Source of the DNA: Methanolobus zinderi
GTDB taxonomy: Archaea > Halobacteriota > Methanosarcinia > Methanosarcinales > Methanosarcinaceae
Assembly (NCBI RefSeq): GCF_013388255.1
Contig: NZ_CP058215.1
Location: 1,240,001-1,304,000 of the forward strand
Direction of reading: 5' to 3'
DNA length: 64,000 nt
Positions 54,451 to 62,696 of the stretch are shown piece after piece. The notes below the pieces were generated by a model. That model searched no databases and had not been told where the DNA came from. It saw only the letters and a list, made by a program, of their open reading frames with translations. Both the position numbers and the translations under genes were made by a program. Position 1 is the stretch's first letter; every line of letters starts with the position of its first letter.

Positions 54451-56847
54451 ATGTATACACAAAGAACCACCGATACCAGAGAGAACAAAGAGAATATTAT
54501 AACCCCTCTCTTTGAAACAGTGGCATATCCCGGAAGCCAGACAAAATTTATCACTGATAAGGCCACCGGAGAACTCCTTCTGGAAGAAGTAAAGGACAGC
54601 GGACCTGCATATGCGGTCGGACTGACTGTAAAAAGCGGTACAAAGCCTGCTGAACTTTCAGAGGAAACGATGTACACAACAGGCAGTCTTTTGAAGGTCA
54701 TGATGGTACAGCCTGCCGATAAAGGATACATGGTATCTGCAAAGTCAATACAGAGGGTGAAAGCTGTCTCTGTGCAGAATAAAGAAGGAGTGTTCTACGC
54801 AGAATATGAAACGGTTCCTGATATCCGCGATATTGATGAAGAGCTGCAGGAAAGTATCAGGAAGGATATTAAAAAGACCATTCATGAGATAAGTGATCGC
54901 TTCCAGAGCTCTGAGCAGTTTGTCAGACCGATTGAAAAGATGGACTCCGTTGACCAGATCATAGGCTACGTGATGCCTTTTATCCCAATCGAGCTCAAAG
55001 ACAAACAGGACCTTATGGAAACTGTCTCCGTCCGTGAACGTTACCTTACATTCCTCTTTGTGCTTACAAAGCAGAAGGAGAATATCAATATCCAGATCGA
55101 GCTTGCAAAAAAGGTTGCTGAAAAGGTGAACAAATCACACCGTGAGGCAATGCTGCGTGAACAGCTAAAGCTGATCCAGGAAGAACTTAACGAGAACGAT
55201 GACCCGATTTCAGGTGAGGGAGGTTACAGGGAAAGGATCGAGAACTCGGCAATGCCTGAGGATGTTAAGAAAAAGGCACTTGGAGAGCTAAAGAAACTCG
55301 AGACCGGGGGAGATCATAACCCGGAAAGCCATGTCATCCGGAACTATCTGGATCTTCTGATCGACCTTCCGTGGGTTGTAGAGGAGAAAAAGAGCATTGA
55401 CATTGAAGAAGCCCGTGATGTACTTGAAAGCAACCATAACGGACTTGAAAAGGTCAAGGAAAGGATAATCCAGCATCTTGCCGTAATGAAACTCAAGAGT
55501 GAGAAACAGGGCTCGATCATCCTGTTCACGGGACCACCGGGCACCGGAAAAACAAGCCTTGGAAAAAGCATTGCCGATTCCCTTGGAAGAGAGTATGTCC
55601 GTGCAAGCCTTGGAGGTGTCAGGGATGAAGCTGAGATCAGGGGTCACAGGAGAACCTATGTAGGATCCATGCCCGGAAGGATCATACAGGGTATAAGGAA
55701 GGCAGGTACCAAGAATCCGGTCTTCATTCTCGATGAGATAGACAAGCTTTCAGCTTCCTATTCAGGTGACCCTGCAAGTGCCCTTCTGGAAGTCCTTGAT
55801 CCTGAACAGAACAGTTCATTCTCGGACCACTATCTGGAAGTTCCCTACGACCTGTCAGAGGTATTGTTCATAGCAACAGCAAACTCCCTGTCAACCATAC
55901 CGGGACCACTTCTTGACAGAATGGAAATTATCGAGATATCAGGCTACACCAGAAATGAGAAGCTTGATATCGCAAAGGACCACATACTCCCGGCGATACT
56001 GGAGGATCACGGGCTTGATGAGGATAAGCTCAGGGTAGAAGACGACGCTCTTAACATGATCATTGAAAAGTACACCCGTGAAGCAGGTGTCAGGGGACTC
56101 AAGAAGCAACTTGCAAGAACTGCAAGGTTCGTGTCCGAAAAGATCGTATCAGGAAAAGCTCAAACACCTTTCGTGGTAAAGACGGATATGCTCAAGGAGG
56201 TACTCGGTAAGGAGCTGATCAGACAGGATGAGGCCAGAAAGGATAACGTACCGGGTGTTGTCACAGGACTTGCCTGGACACCTGTGGGCGGAGATATCCT
56301 CTTTATAGAAGGTACCTTCATGCCCGGAAAGGGTAACCTGACACTGACGGGCCAGCTTGGTGATGTGATGAAGGAGTCGGCGCAGATCTCCCGGAGTCTG
56401 GTCAGGTCAAGGCTTGCAACTATCGCAAGCAGCTTTGATTTCGCTGCCAACGATATCCATATACACGTACCGTCAGGTGCTACTCCGAAGGACGGTCCTT
56501 CTGCGGGCATAACTCTCTTTACGGCGCTGGCGTCCCTGATCATAGACAGGCCTGTTGATCCAAAACTTGCCATGACAGGCGAGGTAACGCTGAGTGGTGC
56601 CGTACTGCCTGTTGGAGGTATCAAGGAAAAAGTGCTTGCAGCACACAGAGCGGGTATCAGAAAGGTGCTTCTGCCAGAGGAGAACAAGAAGGATCTGGAA
56701 GATGTACCGGAGGAAGTCAGGAATGAGCTTGAATTCATACCTGTGGAAACCATTGAAGAGGTTCTGAAAGAGGCTCTTGATATTGATCTGCCAAGGCCGA
56801 TGGTATCATTTGCCGGAAGTAACTGTGCTTCTGCACACCATCTCTGA
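54451..56847 (+). CDS. lon: ATP-dependent Lon protease, bacterial-type LonA
   Basis: A 798-residue soluble protease. N-terminal LAN domain (residues ~15-215), coiled coil, AAA+ domain with Walker A GPPGTGKT and Walker B FILDEIDKL, and the protease domain with catalytic S684 in KDGPSAG and the lysine in GGIKEK. Unlike typical archaeal LonB it has no membrane segments in the AAA+ domain and carries the full LAN domain, so it is bacterial-type LonA, as found in some Methanosarcinales, probably by transfer. It ends in an unusual tail (FAGSNCASAHHL). Upstream MarR and its operator suggest stress control. Confidence 0.93.
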   Translation: MYTQRTTDTRENKENIITPLFETVAYPGSQTKFITDKATGELLLEEVKDSGPAYAVGLTVKSGTKPAELSEETMYTTGSLLKVMMVQPADKGYMVSAKSIQRVKAVSVQNKEGVFYAEYETVPDIRDIDEELQESIRKDIKKTIHEISDRFQSSEQFVRPIEKMDSVDQIIGYVMPFIPIELKDKQDLMETVSVRERYLTFLFVLTKQKENINIQIELAKKVAEKVNKSHREAMLREQLKLIQEELNENDDPISGEGGYRERIENSAMPEDVKKKALGELKKLETGGDHNPESHVIRNYLDLLIDLPWVVEEKKSIDIEEARDVLESNHNGLEKVKERIIQHLAVMKLKSEKQGSIILFTGPPGTGKTSLGKSIADSLGREYVRASLGGVRDEAEIRGHRRTYVGSMPGRIIQGIRKAGTKNPVFILDEIDKLSASYSGDPASALLEVLDPEQNSSFSDHYLEVPYDLSEVLFIATANSLSTIPGPLLDRMEIIEISGYTRNEKLDIAKDHILPAILEDHGLDEDKLRVEDDALNMIIEKYTREAGVRGLKKQLARTARFVSEKIVSGKAQTPFVVKTDMLKEVLGKELIRQDEARKDNVPGVVTGLAWTPVGGDILFIEGTFMPGKGNLTLTGQLGDVMKESAQISRSLVRSRLATIASSFDFAANDIHIHVPSGATPKDGPSAGITLFTALASLIIDRPVDPKLAMTGEVTLSGAVLPVGGIKEKVLAAHRAGIRKVLLPEENKKDLEDVPEEVRNELEFIPVETIEEVLKEALDIDLPRPMVSFAGSNCASAHHL

Positions 56848-56862
56848 AAAAATAATATATTC

Positions 56863-56880
56863 TGGCCCATGATCGGGCCA
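56863..56880. terminator. Hairpin between the convergent lon and clc genes
   Basis: TGGCCC (56863-56868) and GGGCCA (56875-56880) form a perfect 6-bp stem with a 6-base loop between two converging genes. It is followed by an AT-rich stretch on both sides. Likely a two-way terminator. Confidence 0.5.
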
Positions 56881-56919
56881 CATTTCTTTAATCGTGTATT
56901 TTTCGTTTTTTCTTTGATA

Positions 56920-58188
56920 TCATTCTTGTGTGGGAAATGATGATTCTGTTTTTTCTTCTTTTTTGATCAGCAGTCCGTGTGTGACACTGAAGGCCACAAG
57001 TGCTGCGACCAGGACCGGAAGTGCATTTGTCAGAGATATTCCTATTATCACAATTCCTATAACTGCCAGTGACACCGGTATTGGTACAATGGATGCAGGC
57101 ACTGCGACTATCATACAACCCAGGGCCAGGCCCAGCGGAAGCTGTGGAAATATCAAATGTATGGCCGATCCAACAGATGATCCGACAAACAGGAGTGGGA
57201 AAATTGGCCCTCCTATAAAACCGAATGATAGTGCCCCGCTCAGGGCCAGCAATTTTGCCAGGGCGAATATAATTAGAAGAAATACTCCGATCTCTGCTGC
57301 CTGTTGAGTGACGGTGACCATTTCATTTGTACCCAGGCCGACAGTTGTAGGCAATGCCACGGACAGCAGTCCAAGCAGCAGTCCGCCTACTGTACTGCGT
57401 AATATGGGCTGCCCGTTAAGTGGCATCACAAGCCGACTCAGGATCTTGTTCATTATCGGGAAGAGCAGGCCAAAGGGAACTGCCAGGATGCCTAACAGAA
57501 CCGCTGCTGCCAGATGCCAGATCCTCAGATCATATGAGGGTGGTGCCAGAAGATCCAGTAGTAGTGAAAATGAATCCCCGCCCAGCCAGTAAAAGAGACT
57601 GAAACCAACAACTCCGGAGATTGCAGCGATCAGCAGGGTTCCATAGTAGACCAGATTCTGCTGATGTCTGGATTCAAAAAGCATCAATAGTACCGCGAAT
57701 GGTGACGAAAACAGGCCGCTGTAGGCAGATGAGACTGAACTGAGGACATTGGTCCGTGTTGTTCCGGTGTCCATCTTGCGTCGGTCAGATATCCAGGTTC
57801 CAAGACCAGCTGAGAGCATACCTGTGGGGACTTCAGGTCCGAGACTGAAACCGCTTATAAGTGATAACAGTGATGCCAGTAGTGAAGAGGGTACAGGTTT
57901 TGGATCCATACGACCTTCATCCACGGCCTCAAATACGTCGAGTTCTGTCGCCGAACTGTAATGATGGACCAGACCTACCAGAAACCCTATAGATGTCATG
58001 ATGACTACCATTAGCCAGGATCCTGAAAACGGGGTCCAGTCCGTAAGATCAGGCAGGATCAGGCTCTGTCCAGCGTTCATTAGGCCGATGAAAATAAATG
58101 CTCCCATGGCACTGATCAATCCTAAGAACAGACCCCAGAACATGCGCAGCCAGTATTCCCTGGATCTAAGATCAAAATCCTCTGACAT
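56920..58188 (-). CDS. ClC family chloride channel/antiporter
   Basis: A 422-residue polytopic protein with ClC motifs: GFSLGPEVPTGMLSAGLG in the place of GREGP (with the gating glutamate) and GFIGGPIFPLLFVG for GxFxP. Ten or more hydrophobic helices. The glutamate favours an H+/Cl- exchanger-like mechanism, but the substitutions around it (PEVP) make gating and anion uncertain. No CBS domain follows. Convergent with lon. Confidence 0.88.
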   Translation of the reverse strand: MSEDFDLRSREYWLRMFWGLFLGLISAMGAFIFIGLMNAGQSLILPDLTDWTPFSGSWLMVVIMTSIGFLVGLVHHYSSATELDVFEAVDEGRMDPKPVPSSLLASLLSLISGFSLGPEVPTGMLSAGLGTWISDRRKMDTGTTRTNVLSSVSSAYSGLFSSPFAVLLMLFESRHQQNLVYYGTLLIAAISGVVGFSLFYWLGGDSFSLLLDLLAPPSYDLRIWHLAAAVLLGILAVPFGLLFPIMNKILSRLVMPLNGQPILRSTVGGLLLGLLSVALPTTVGLGTNEMVTVTQQAAEIGVFLLIIFALAKLLALSGALSFGFIGGPIFPLLFVGSSVGSAIHLIFPQLPLGLALGCMIVAVPASIVPIPVSLAVIGIVIIGISLTNALPVLVAALVAFSVTHGLLIKKEEKTESSFPTQE

Positions 58189-58408
58189 ATGAAATTCCCA
58201 CCCTGACTATTGATATCAATTGCTATTTTGCCAGTATGACCCGTAGCATATCAATTAGCATATGTTCTGCCGAAGCAGCAATCATACCGTCTCCCAGTCT
58301 TATTTATTTGATATACATTGCATGCATTTCAAAATTGTGAACAAAGGCTCGATAATTCTGTTTAGAAGTATACTGTCAATAGATAATTTATACGAAATCG
58401 AAAACCAG

Positions 58409-58427
58409 TATAGTTATATATACTATA
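58409..58427. promoter_or_regulatory. Palindrome overlapping the promoter of the FilR1 regulator
   Basis: TATAGT (58409-58414), seven bases TATATAT, then ACTATA (58422-58427). The TATA box of the downstream regulator seems to lie in the centre, so a bound dimer would block transcription. A self-repression site is likely by position. Confidence 0.45.
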
Positions 58428-58472
58428 ATAGTCAGTTTTTTATGTCATCTGAATTCGAATTGATGTAGAGGA

Positions 58473-59270
58473 GTGGTCAATATATTAAGAAAAAAGTTAC
58501 TTGATGTGATGTTCTCTTCGGAGAAAAGAAAGAACGTACTTCTTTTTCTAAAAGATGGTTCACGGGGAATGGAGGAAATACTCCGTCATCTGGAAACCAC
58601 CAGACAGGCCCTACTCCCACAGATGCGTATACTTGAAGACCATCACCTGATTACTGATTCGGATGATACATATAGCCTCACAGTCCTCGGTGAACTTGTA
58701 GTTGATAAAGCTAGTCCGCTACTCAAAACTGTTGACCTTCTTGACGTGGATATTGATTACTGGGGAACACGCAATCTTGAGTTTCTTCCACCTGCCTTGC
58801 TTGAAGGATTGAACGGGATCAGTGTATGCAGGGTTATAACACCTCCTCTTACGGACCTGTATGAGGTACATAAGGACTTCCACAATGAAAGCAAGAACCC
58901 CGGAGCCACATATGCGGTAACTGCATTCCTGTATCCTAATTACAACCAGATATTCACAGAATTACTTGCCAGCGGTGTAGAGGTGAATTTTATTGTCTCA
59001 AAGGAGCTGTTTGAGAAAATCCGGGCCAATCACAGGGAAAATTTTCAAAGGCTTCTTGAAAACGAGTCCTTTAGAATGTATGTATACAACAAAGACATGG
59101 ATTTTCTGTTTTTCACCTATGATGATTTCCATATCCTGATCAACCTGCTCAAAAAAGACGGCACTTTCGATAATAAACATGTTCTGTGCGATAGTATGGA
59201 TTCTCTGGAATGGGGAAGTGAATTCTTTGAATACTGTCGGGAGAACTCCACTCCTGTAACTGAAATCTAA
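58473..59270 (+). CDS. HTH regulator with FilR1/DUF1724 domain
   Basis: 265 residues of a methanogen family. Residues 12-85 are a winged helix (KRKNVLLFLKDGSRGMEEILRHL, RQALLPQMRILEDHHLI), the remainder a FilR1 (DUF1724) domain (DYWGTRNLEFLPPALLEGL, GVEVNFIVSKELFEKI, MDFLFFTYDDFHILINLL). FilR1-type regulators occur in many copies in Methanosarcinales; FilR1 itself takes part in quorum-like morphology control. GTG start inside AGGAGTGG. Its own promoter holds a palindrome. Confidence 0.85.
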   Translation: MVNILRKKLLDVMFSSEKRKNVLLFLKDGSRGMEEILRHLETTRQALLPQMRILEDHHLITDSDDTYSLTVLGELVVDKASPLLKTVDLLDVDIDYWGTRNLEFLPPALLEGLNGISVCRVITPPLTDLYEVHKDFHNESKNPGATYAVTAFLYPNYNQIFTELLASGVEVNFIVSKELFEKIRANHRENFQRLLENESFRMYVYNKDMDFLFFTYDDFHILINLLKKDGTFDNKHVLCDSMDSLEWGSEFFEYCRENSTPVTEI

Positions 59271-59419
59271 TCTTTCTTTAAATGCCAGAGAGGCAACAGG
59301 GAAAGAAAAACAAACTTAAAATGTCCTTATCAGGATAGAAGAATCACAATTTAGAACGACTTTTATATTATAAGTCACGTTTTGCCAGTAATAAGTTTCA
59401 CAGAAACAAAATAATGAGT

Positions 59420-59534
59420 GTCAGGGAGGCGCCGATAAAACCACCACGCTTTGGCGCCTCTTTCCTTACGAATCCGAGATATCCCCATATCCCGTAAATT
59501 TCGGTCTAAAACGTGCGAGCGACCCATGCTCGCA
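59420..59534 (-). ncRNA. Candidate structured small RNA (or 50-codon leaderless gene)
   Basis: In a 413-base gap with no other gene. On the minus strand a TATA box (GTTATATAC, 59563-59555) would start a transcript near 59533. The transcript would fold into three hairpins: TGCGAGC/GCTCGCA (59534-59514), GGGATAT-GGGG-ATATCTC (59493-59476, one G-U pair) and an 8-bp GAGGCGCC/GGCGCCTC stem with 19-base loop (59460-59426), then an AT-rich end. An ATG at 59527 opens a 50-residue basic frame down to 59375, so a small protein is also possible. I recognise no RNA family. Confidence 0.4.
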
Positions 59535-59683
59535 ATGTATAATAGGCTATTTTTGTATATAACCCAAACCGTTCTTAACAACACGAACTATACTATCTTT
59601 TGCTTGCAACATGAATTATCATGACATTATAATTTCAGTCCGGTCCATAATCAGTAAAAGCACATTTAGAGGAATTATTATTT

Positions 59684-60253
59684 TTAATCTGTAGGACTCC
59701 GGGTCAGGTCTGAAAAAAAATTCTTTTTGTTTATCATGTATAAAACGTGCCTACTTAAACTACTATCCATTGGCACTTCAGGATGATCGAATTCTGCGAT
59801 TCTGATCATTCCGATCCTTTTCATCACCATTTCAGATCTTGTGTTCTCAACTGCTGTAAAGGAGTAGATATCACTGAAACCGAGATCTTCAAAGCCAAAC
59901 CTCAAACACCGCTTTGCACCCTCAGTAGCAAATCCTTTGCCCCATGCTTCACTTTTCAGTCTCCAGACAATCTCTATACATGGTGTGAAAAAAGCCCTGA
60001 AATCTGCATTATTAAAGCCGATAAAACCAATGAAATCGCCACTTTTCTTTATTTCTACAGCCCACAACCCATAGCCTTTTTCTGCCATATTCTTTCTGAT
60101 CCTGTCAAACAGCAGATCACTTTCTTCATGGGACAGGACATCGGGAAAGTACTTCATAACTTCCTGATCTGCATTCAGTTTTCTGAATTCATCCTTATCT
60201 TCCTGTGTCCAGGATCTGAACACAAGCCGTTCTGATTCAAAGAAATTATTCAT
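59684..60253 (-). CDS. GNAT family acetyltransferase (RimJ/RimL-like)
   Basis: 189 residues with the RimJ-type start (ESERLVFRSWTQEDKDEFRKL), acetyl-CoA motif EAWGKGFATEGAKRCLRFGFEDLG and the motif NTRSEMVMKRIGM. This subfamily acetylates N-termini of ribosomal proteins or small molecules; acceptor unknown. Single gene. Confidence 0.88.
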   Translation of the reverse strand: MNNFFESERLVFRSWTQEDKDEFRKLNADQEVMKYFPDVLSHEESDLLFDRIRKNMAEKGYGLWAVEIKKSGDFIGFIGFNNADFRAFFTPCIEIVWRLKSEAWGKGFATEGAKRCLRFGFEDLGFSDIYSFTAVENTRSEMVMKRIGMIRIAEFDHPEVPMDSSLSRHVLYMINKKNFFSDLTRSPTD

Positions 60254-60394
60254 CTTCTTCCTGTTTTAATCGCTAGTGTGGAATATGGATTATTATTGCA
60301 ACCATGTATGTATAGAAGCAGTATAATGCTATGGTCCGGAAAAAGTAAGAAAAACTATATATCCACACAAATAAAAGGAAAATTGGGGGTTTAA

Positions 60395-61192
60395 ATGAAA
60401 GCATTATTTCTTTGTCTTTTGATGATATTAATCGTCGGCTTATCCGGCTGTGTAAGTGACACAGATGAGACCACCGGCGAAGAAACGGATGTCAACACAA
60501 GTACAGCGGAATCTGAGGTAAACCTGAGCCAGGTGGAAATAGTTAGTGACGGTCAGACCTATCCGGCTTATGTGGCCGCACCCACAACGGAAGGTGAGAA
60601 ACCTGCAGTGGTCCTGATACACTCATTCAACGGGATGGAACCCGGTTACGTAGATCTCACTGAAGATCTTGCTTCGGAAGGGTATGTGGTGATATCTCCC
60701 GAATGGCAGACCTTTGAACAGTCACCGGCTGATGCAACTGTCCAGCAGTTGATACTTGACTCGGTTGACTATCTTGGAACAAGGTCTGATGTGGACACTG
60801 AGCGACTCGGTCTCACAGGTTTTTGTGCAGGAGGACGCTATACAATGCTCTTCCTACCTCAGATGCAGGAGTTTGCATCCGGGGTTGCCTGGTATGGTTT
60901 CCCGTACTCAGGAGGTACTGAGGCTCAGCCCGAGCAACCCGCTGAACTCATTGACCAGCTTGAAGCACCGATACTGATAATTCACGGGACAAGTGATGAG
61001 GCAAGCAGCATATCTGACATATATGCATATGCAACTGAGCTGGATGCCGAGGATAAGTACTTTGAAATGAAAATATATCAGGGACAACCACATGGTTTCA
61101 TGATCGAGGACGGAGAACTGTCTGATAGTTTTGAAGCACAGGATGCATACTGGCAGATGGTCACATTCTTTGACCGTACACTGAAACAATGA
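60395..61192 (+). CDS. Dienelactone hydrolase family lipoprotein
   Basis: 265 residues. Lipobox GLSGC (C19), a Thr/Glu spacer, then an alpha/beta-hydrolase with a cysteine nucleophile in LTGFCAGGRY, aspartate in IHGTSDEAS and histidine in QPHGFM, the dienelactone hydrolase triad C-D-H. Located on the outer face of the membrane. The substrate is unknown; an extracellular ester or lactone is likely. Confidence 0.87.
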   Translation: MKALFLCLLMILIVGLSGCVSDTDETTGEETDVNTSTAESEVNLSQVEIVSDGQTYPAYVAAPTTEGEKPAVVLIHSFNGMEPGYVDLTEDLASEGYVVISPEWQTFEQSPADATVQQLILDSVDYLGTRSDVDTERLGLTGFCAGGRYTMLFLPQMQEFASGVAWYGFPYSGGTEAQPEQPAELIDQLEAPILIIHGTSDEASSISDIYAYATELDAEDKYFEMKIYQGQPHGFMIEDGELSDSFEAQDAYWQMVTFFDRTLKQ

Positions 61193-61255
61193 GAAAATTT
61201 AAGCAGCAATAAAGAATGGTAAGAACAGGCAGAGATGAGATTTTGATACAGAGGA

Positions 61256-62041
61256 CTATCCTTCATCCTCTTCATTTGATTCGTCCTTGTCTTCGATCTG
61301 TTCTTCCATCATCTTCTTTTGTTTTATTATAGCCCTTTCATGCTCAACTTCACCGATAATTCCTTTGCGCCTTACATCGAGTGAGTGTATGGATTTTCCG
61401 CTTCCATAAAGAAGCAGGATGTCACCGATCCTGATCTTTGTAGAGGCATGCGGAGTGCCGTTGTATTCTCCGTTGGGTTTCTGGATACCGAGTATAAGTA
61501 CTCCTTCATCGGGCAGGTTCATTTCTGCAAGTGTTTTATCTGCCAGCCAGTCCTCGGGTTCGATTTCAAGTTCGGAAACCTGGTATTCCCCTCCAAGATA
61601 GATAAGACTTGCAGTATCCGTTGTTTCGATACTGGTCCATTTCATAAGTGCAAAGTTAATGAGCCGGGTCAGGTTTTTGTCCACCCACCTGCTTTGTGTC
61701 AGTGCAAGAAGTATCATCAACCCGGCAGCGATAATAGTTATCTGACCAAGCCAGCTTGTACTTCCGATATTAACGGAAACAAGGATAATAGAAGCTATCA
61801 CTGTGACTATCCCTGCATTACCTACCAGCATGAGTGTCATGATTATCCTGCGACGGATAGGATGGCTCATCATGGTTTCGGATTCACTGGTGGTAAAACC
61901 GGCACCAGTCAATGCCGATCGTGCCTGAAAACGTGCCACTTCGCTGGACATTCCTGTAAGTGTCAGTGCTATTGTAGCTATTCGGGTTACGATTAGTGAC
62001 AGGATCACAATCGCAAAAAGTGTTACTAAAGCTGCTGCCAT
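61256..62041 (-). CDS. Membrane protein with TrkA-C (RCK_C) domain
   Basis: 261 residues. Three to four N-terminal membrane segments contain SEVARFQARSALTGAGFTTSESE, similar in style to the pore-loop region of TrkH-type transporters; residues about 165-235 are a TrkA-C domain (YLGGEYQVSELEIEPEDWLADKTLAEMNLP, GDILLLYGSG); the tail is acidic. TrkA-C domains bind nucleotides or c-di-AMP-like ligands to control ion transport. It is too short to be a full TrkH, so a regulatory or small channel role is inferred. Confidence 0.8.
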   Translation of the reverse strand: MAAALVTLFAIVILSLIVTRIATIALTLTGMSSEVARFQARSALTGAGFTTSESETMMSHPIRRRIIMTLMLVGNAGIVTVIASIILVSVNIGSTSWLGQITIIAAGLMILLALTQSRWVDKNLTRLINFALMKWTSIETTDTASLIYLGGEYQVSELEIEPEDWLADKTLAEMNLPDEGVLILGIQKPNGEYNGTPHASTKIRIGDILLLYGSGKSIHSLDVRRKGIIGEVEHERAIIKQKKMMEEQIEDKDESNEEDEG

Positions 62042-62219
62042 CCAGTTTTACTCCCTGGACATTTTCGTTCCAGTATTAAAACATTTATGTGTGAAATTCA
62101 CAATACATACGTTAAACTCTTCCGGTTGGTATATCCGGCCAATTATTGTCTGCTTGTATTAAAAAAAGTGTTGCTGAGCTGAAACTATCGTTTATTAAAA
62201 AAAAGAAGAAGTGTCAGTT

Positions 62220-62504
62220 TCAGTCTTCAAGACTTGCTATGTCTTCTTCTTCGCTGAAAAGATAGTCTTTAAGTTCGTCTGCAAAATTCTCATCATGCTG
62301 TCTTATCCACTCGATAAGCATGGCAGCATGTTCTTTTTCTTCATTCGCGTTGTGGATCAGTATCTTTTTCAGATTCTCATCGGTACATGCATCAGCTCTC
62401 TGGTTATACCAGTCTACTGCTTCAAGTTCCTCTTTGAGTGAGTCGATTGCTCTCTTGAGGTCCAGTGTCTTTTCTGATAATTTACTTCTTTCTTCATGTA
62501 TCAT
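62220..62504 (-). CDS. Encapsulated-ferritin-type (EncFtn-like) protein
   Basis: 94 residues from the ATG at 62504, which has GGTGGT upstream. The two-helix ferritin-like domain matches EncFtn: E26 in SLKEELEAVDW, W32, and E56-x-x-H59 in ANEEKEHAAMLIEWI, the same spacing as the ferroxidase residues E32, W38, E62, H65 of Rhodospirillum EncFtn. These proteins oxidise Fe(II) and normally sit inside an encapsulin shell. No encapsulin gene is in the window and the C-terminal tail (EEEDIASLED) lacks the usual targeting motif. Divergent from the UPF0182 gene. Confidence 0.82.
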   Translation of the reverse strand: MIHEERSKLSEKTLDLKRAIDSLKEELEAVDWYNQRADACTDENLKKILIHNANEEKEHAAMLIEWIRQHDENFADELKDYLFSEEEDIASLED

Positions 62505-62696
62505 TTTTACCACCACCCTCATATGGACTTTTGATAGTATAAGTCTTTTGGAAAATACTAATATGTACATAGATCCAATCTAAAGGAGATCCTTATACGG
62601 AAACCCCGCTTATGGCAAAAGGATTTATTGAACCGTAACTTATATCCTATATTGGATTTAGAAATATTTCCAGGTTCTTCAGGGTTAGTTGTTATT

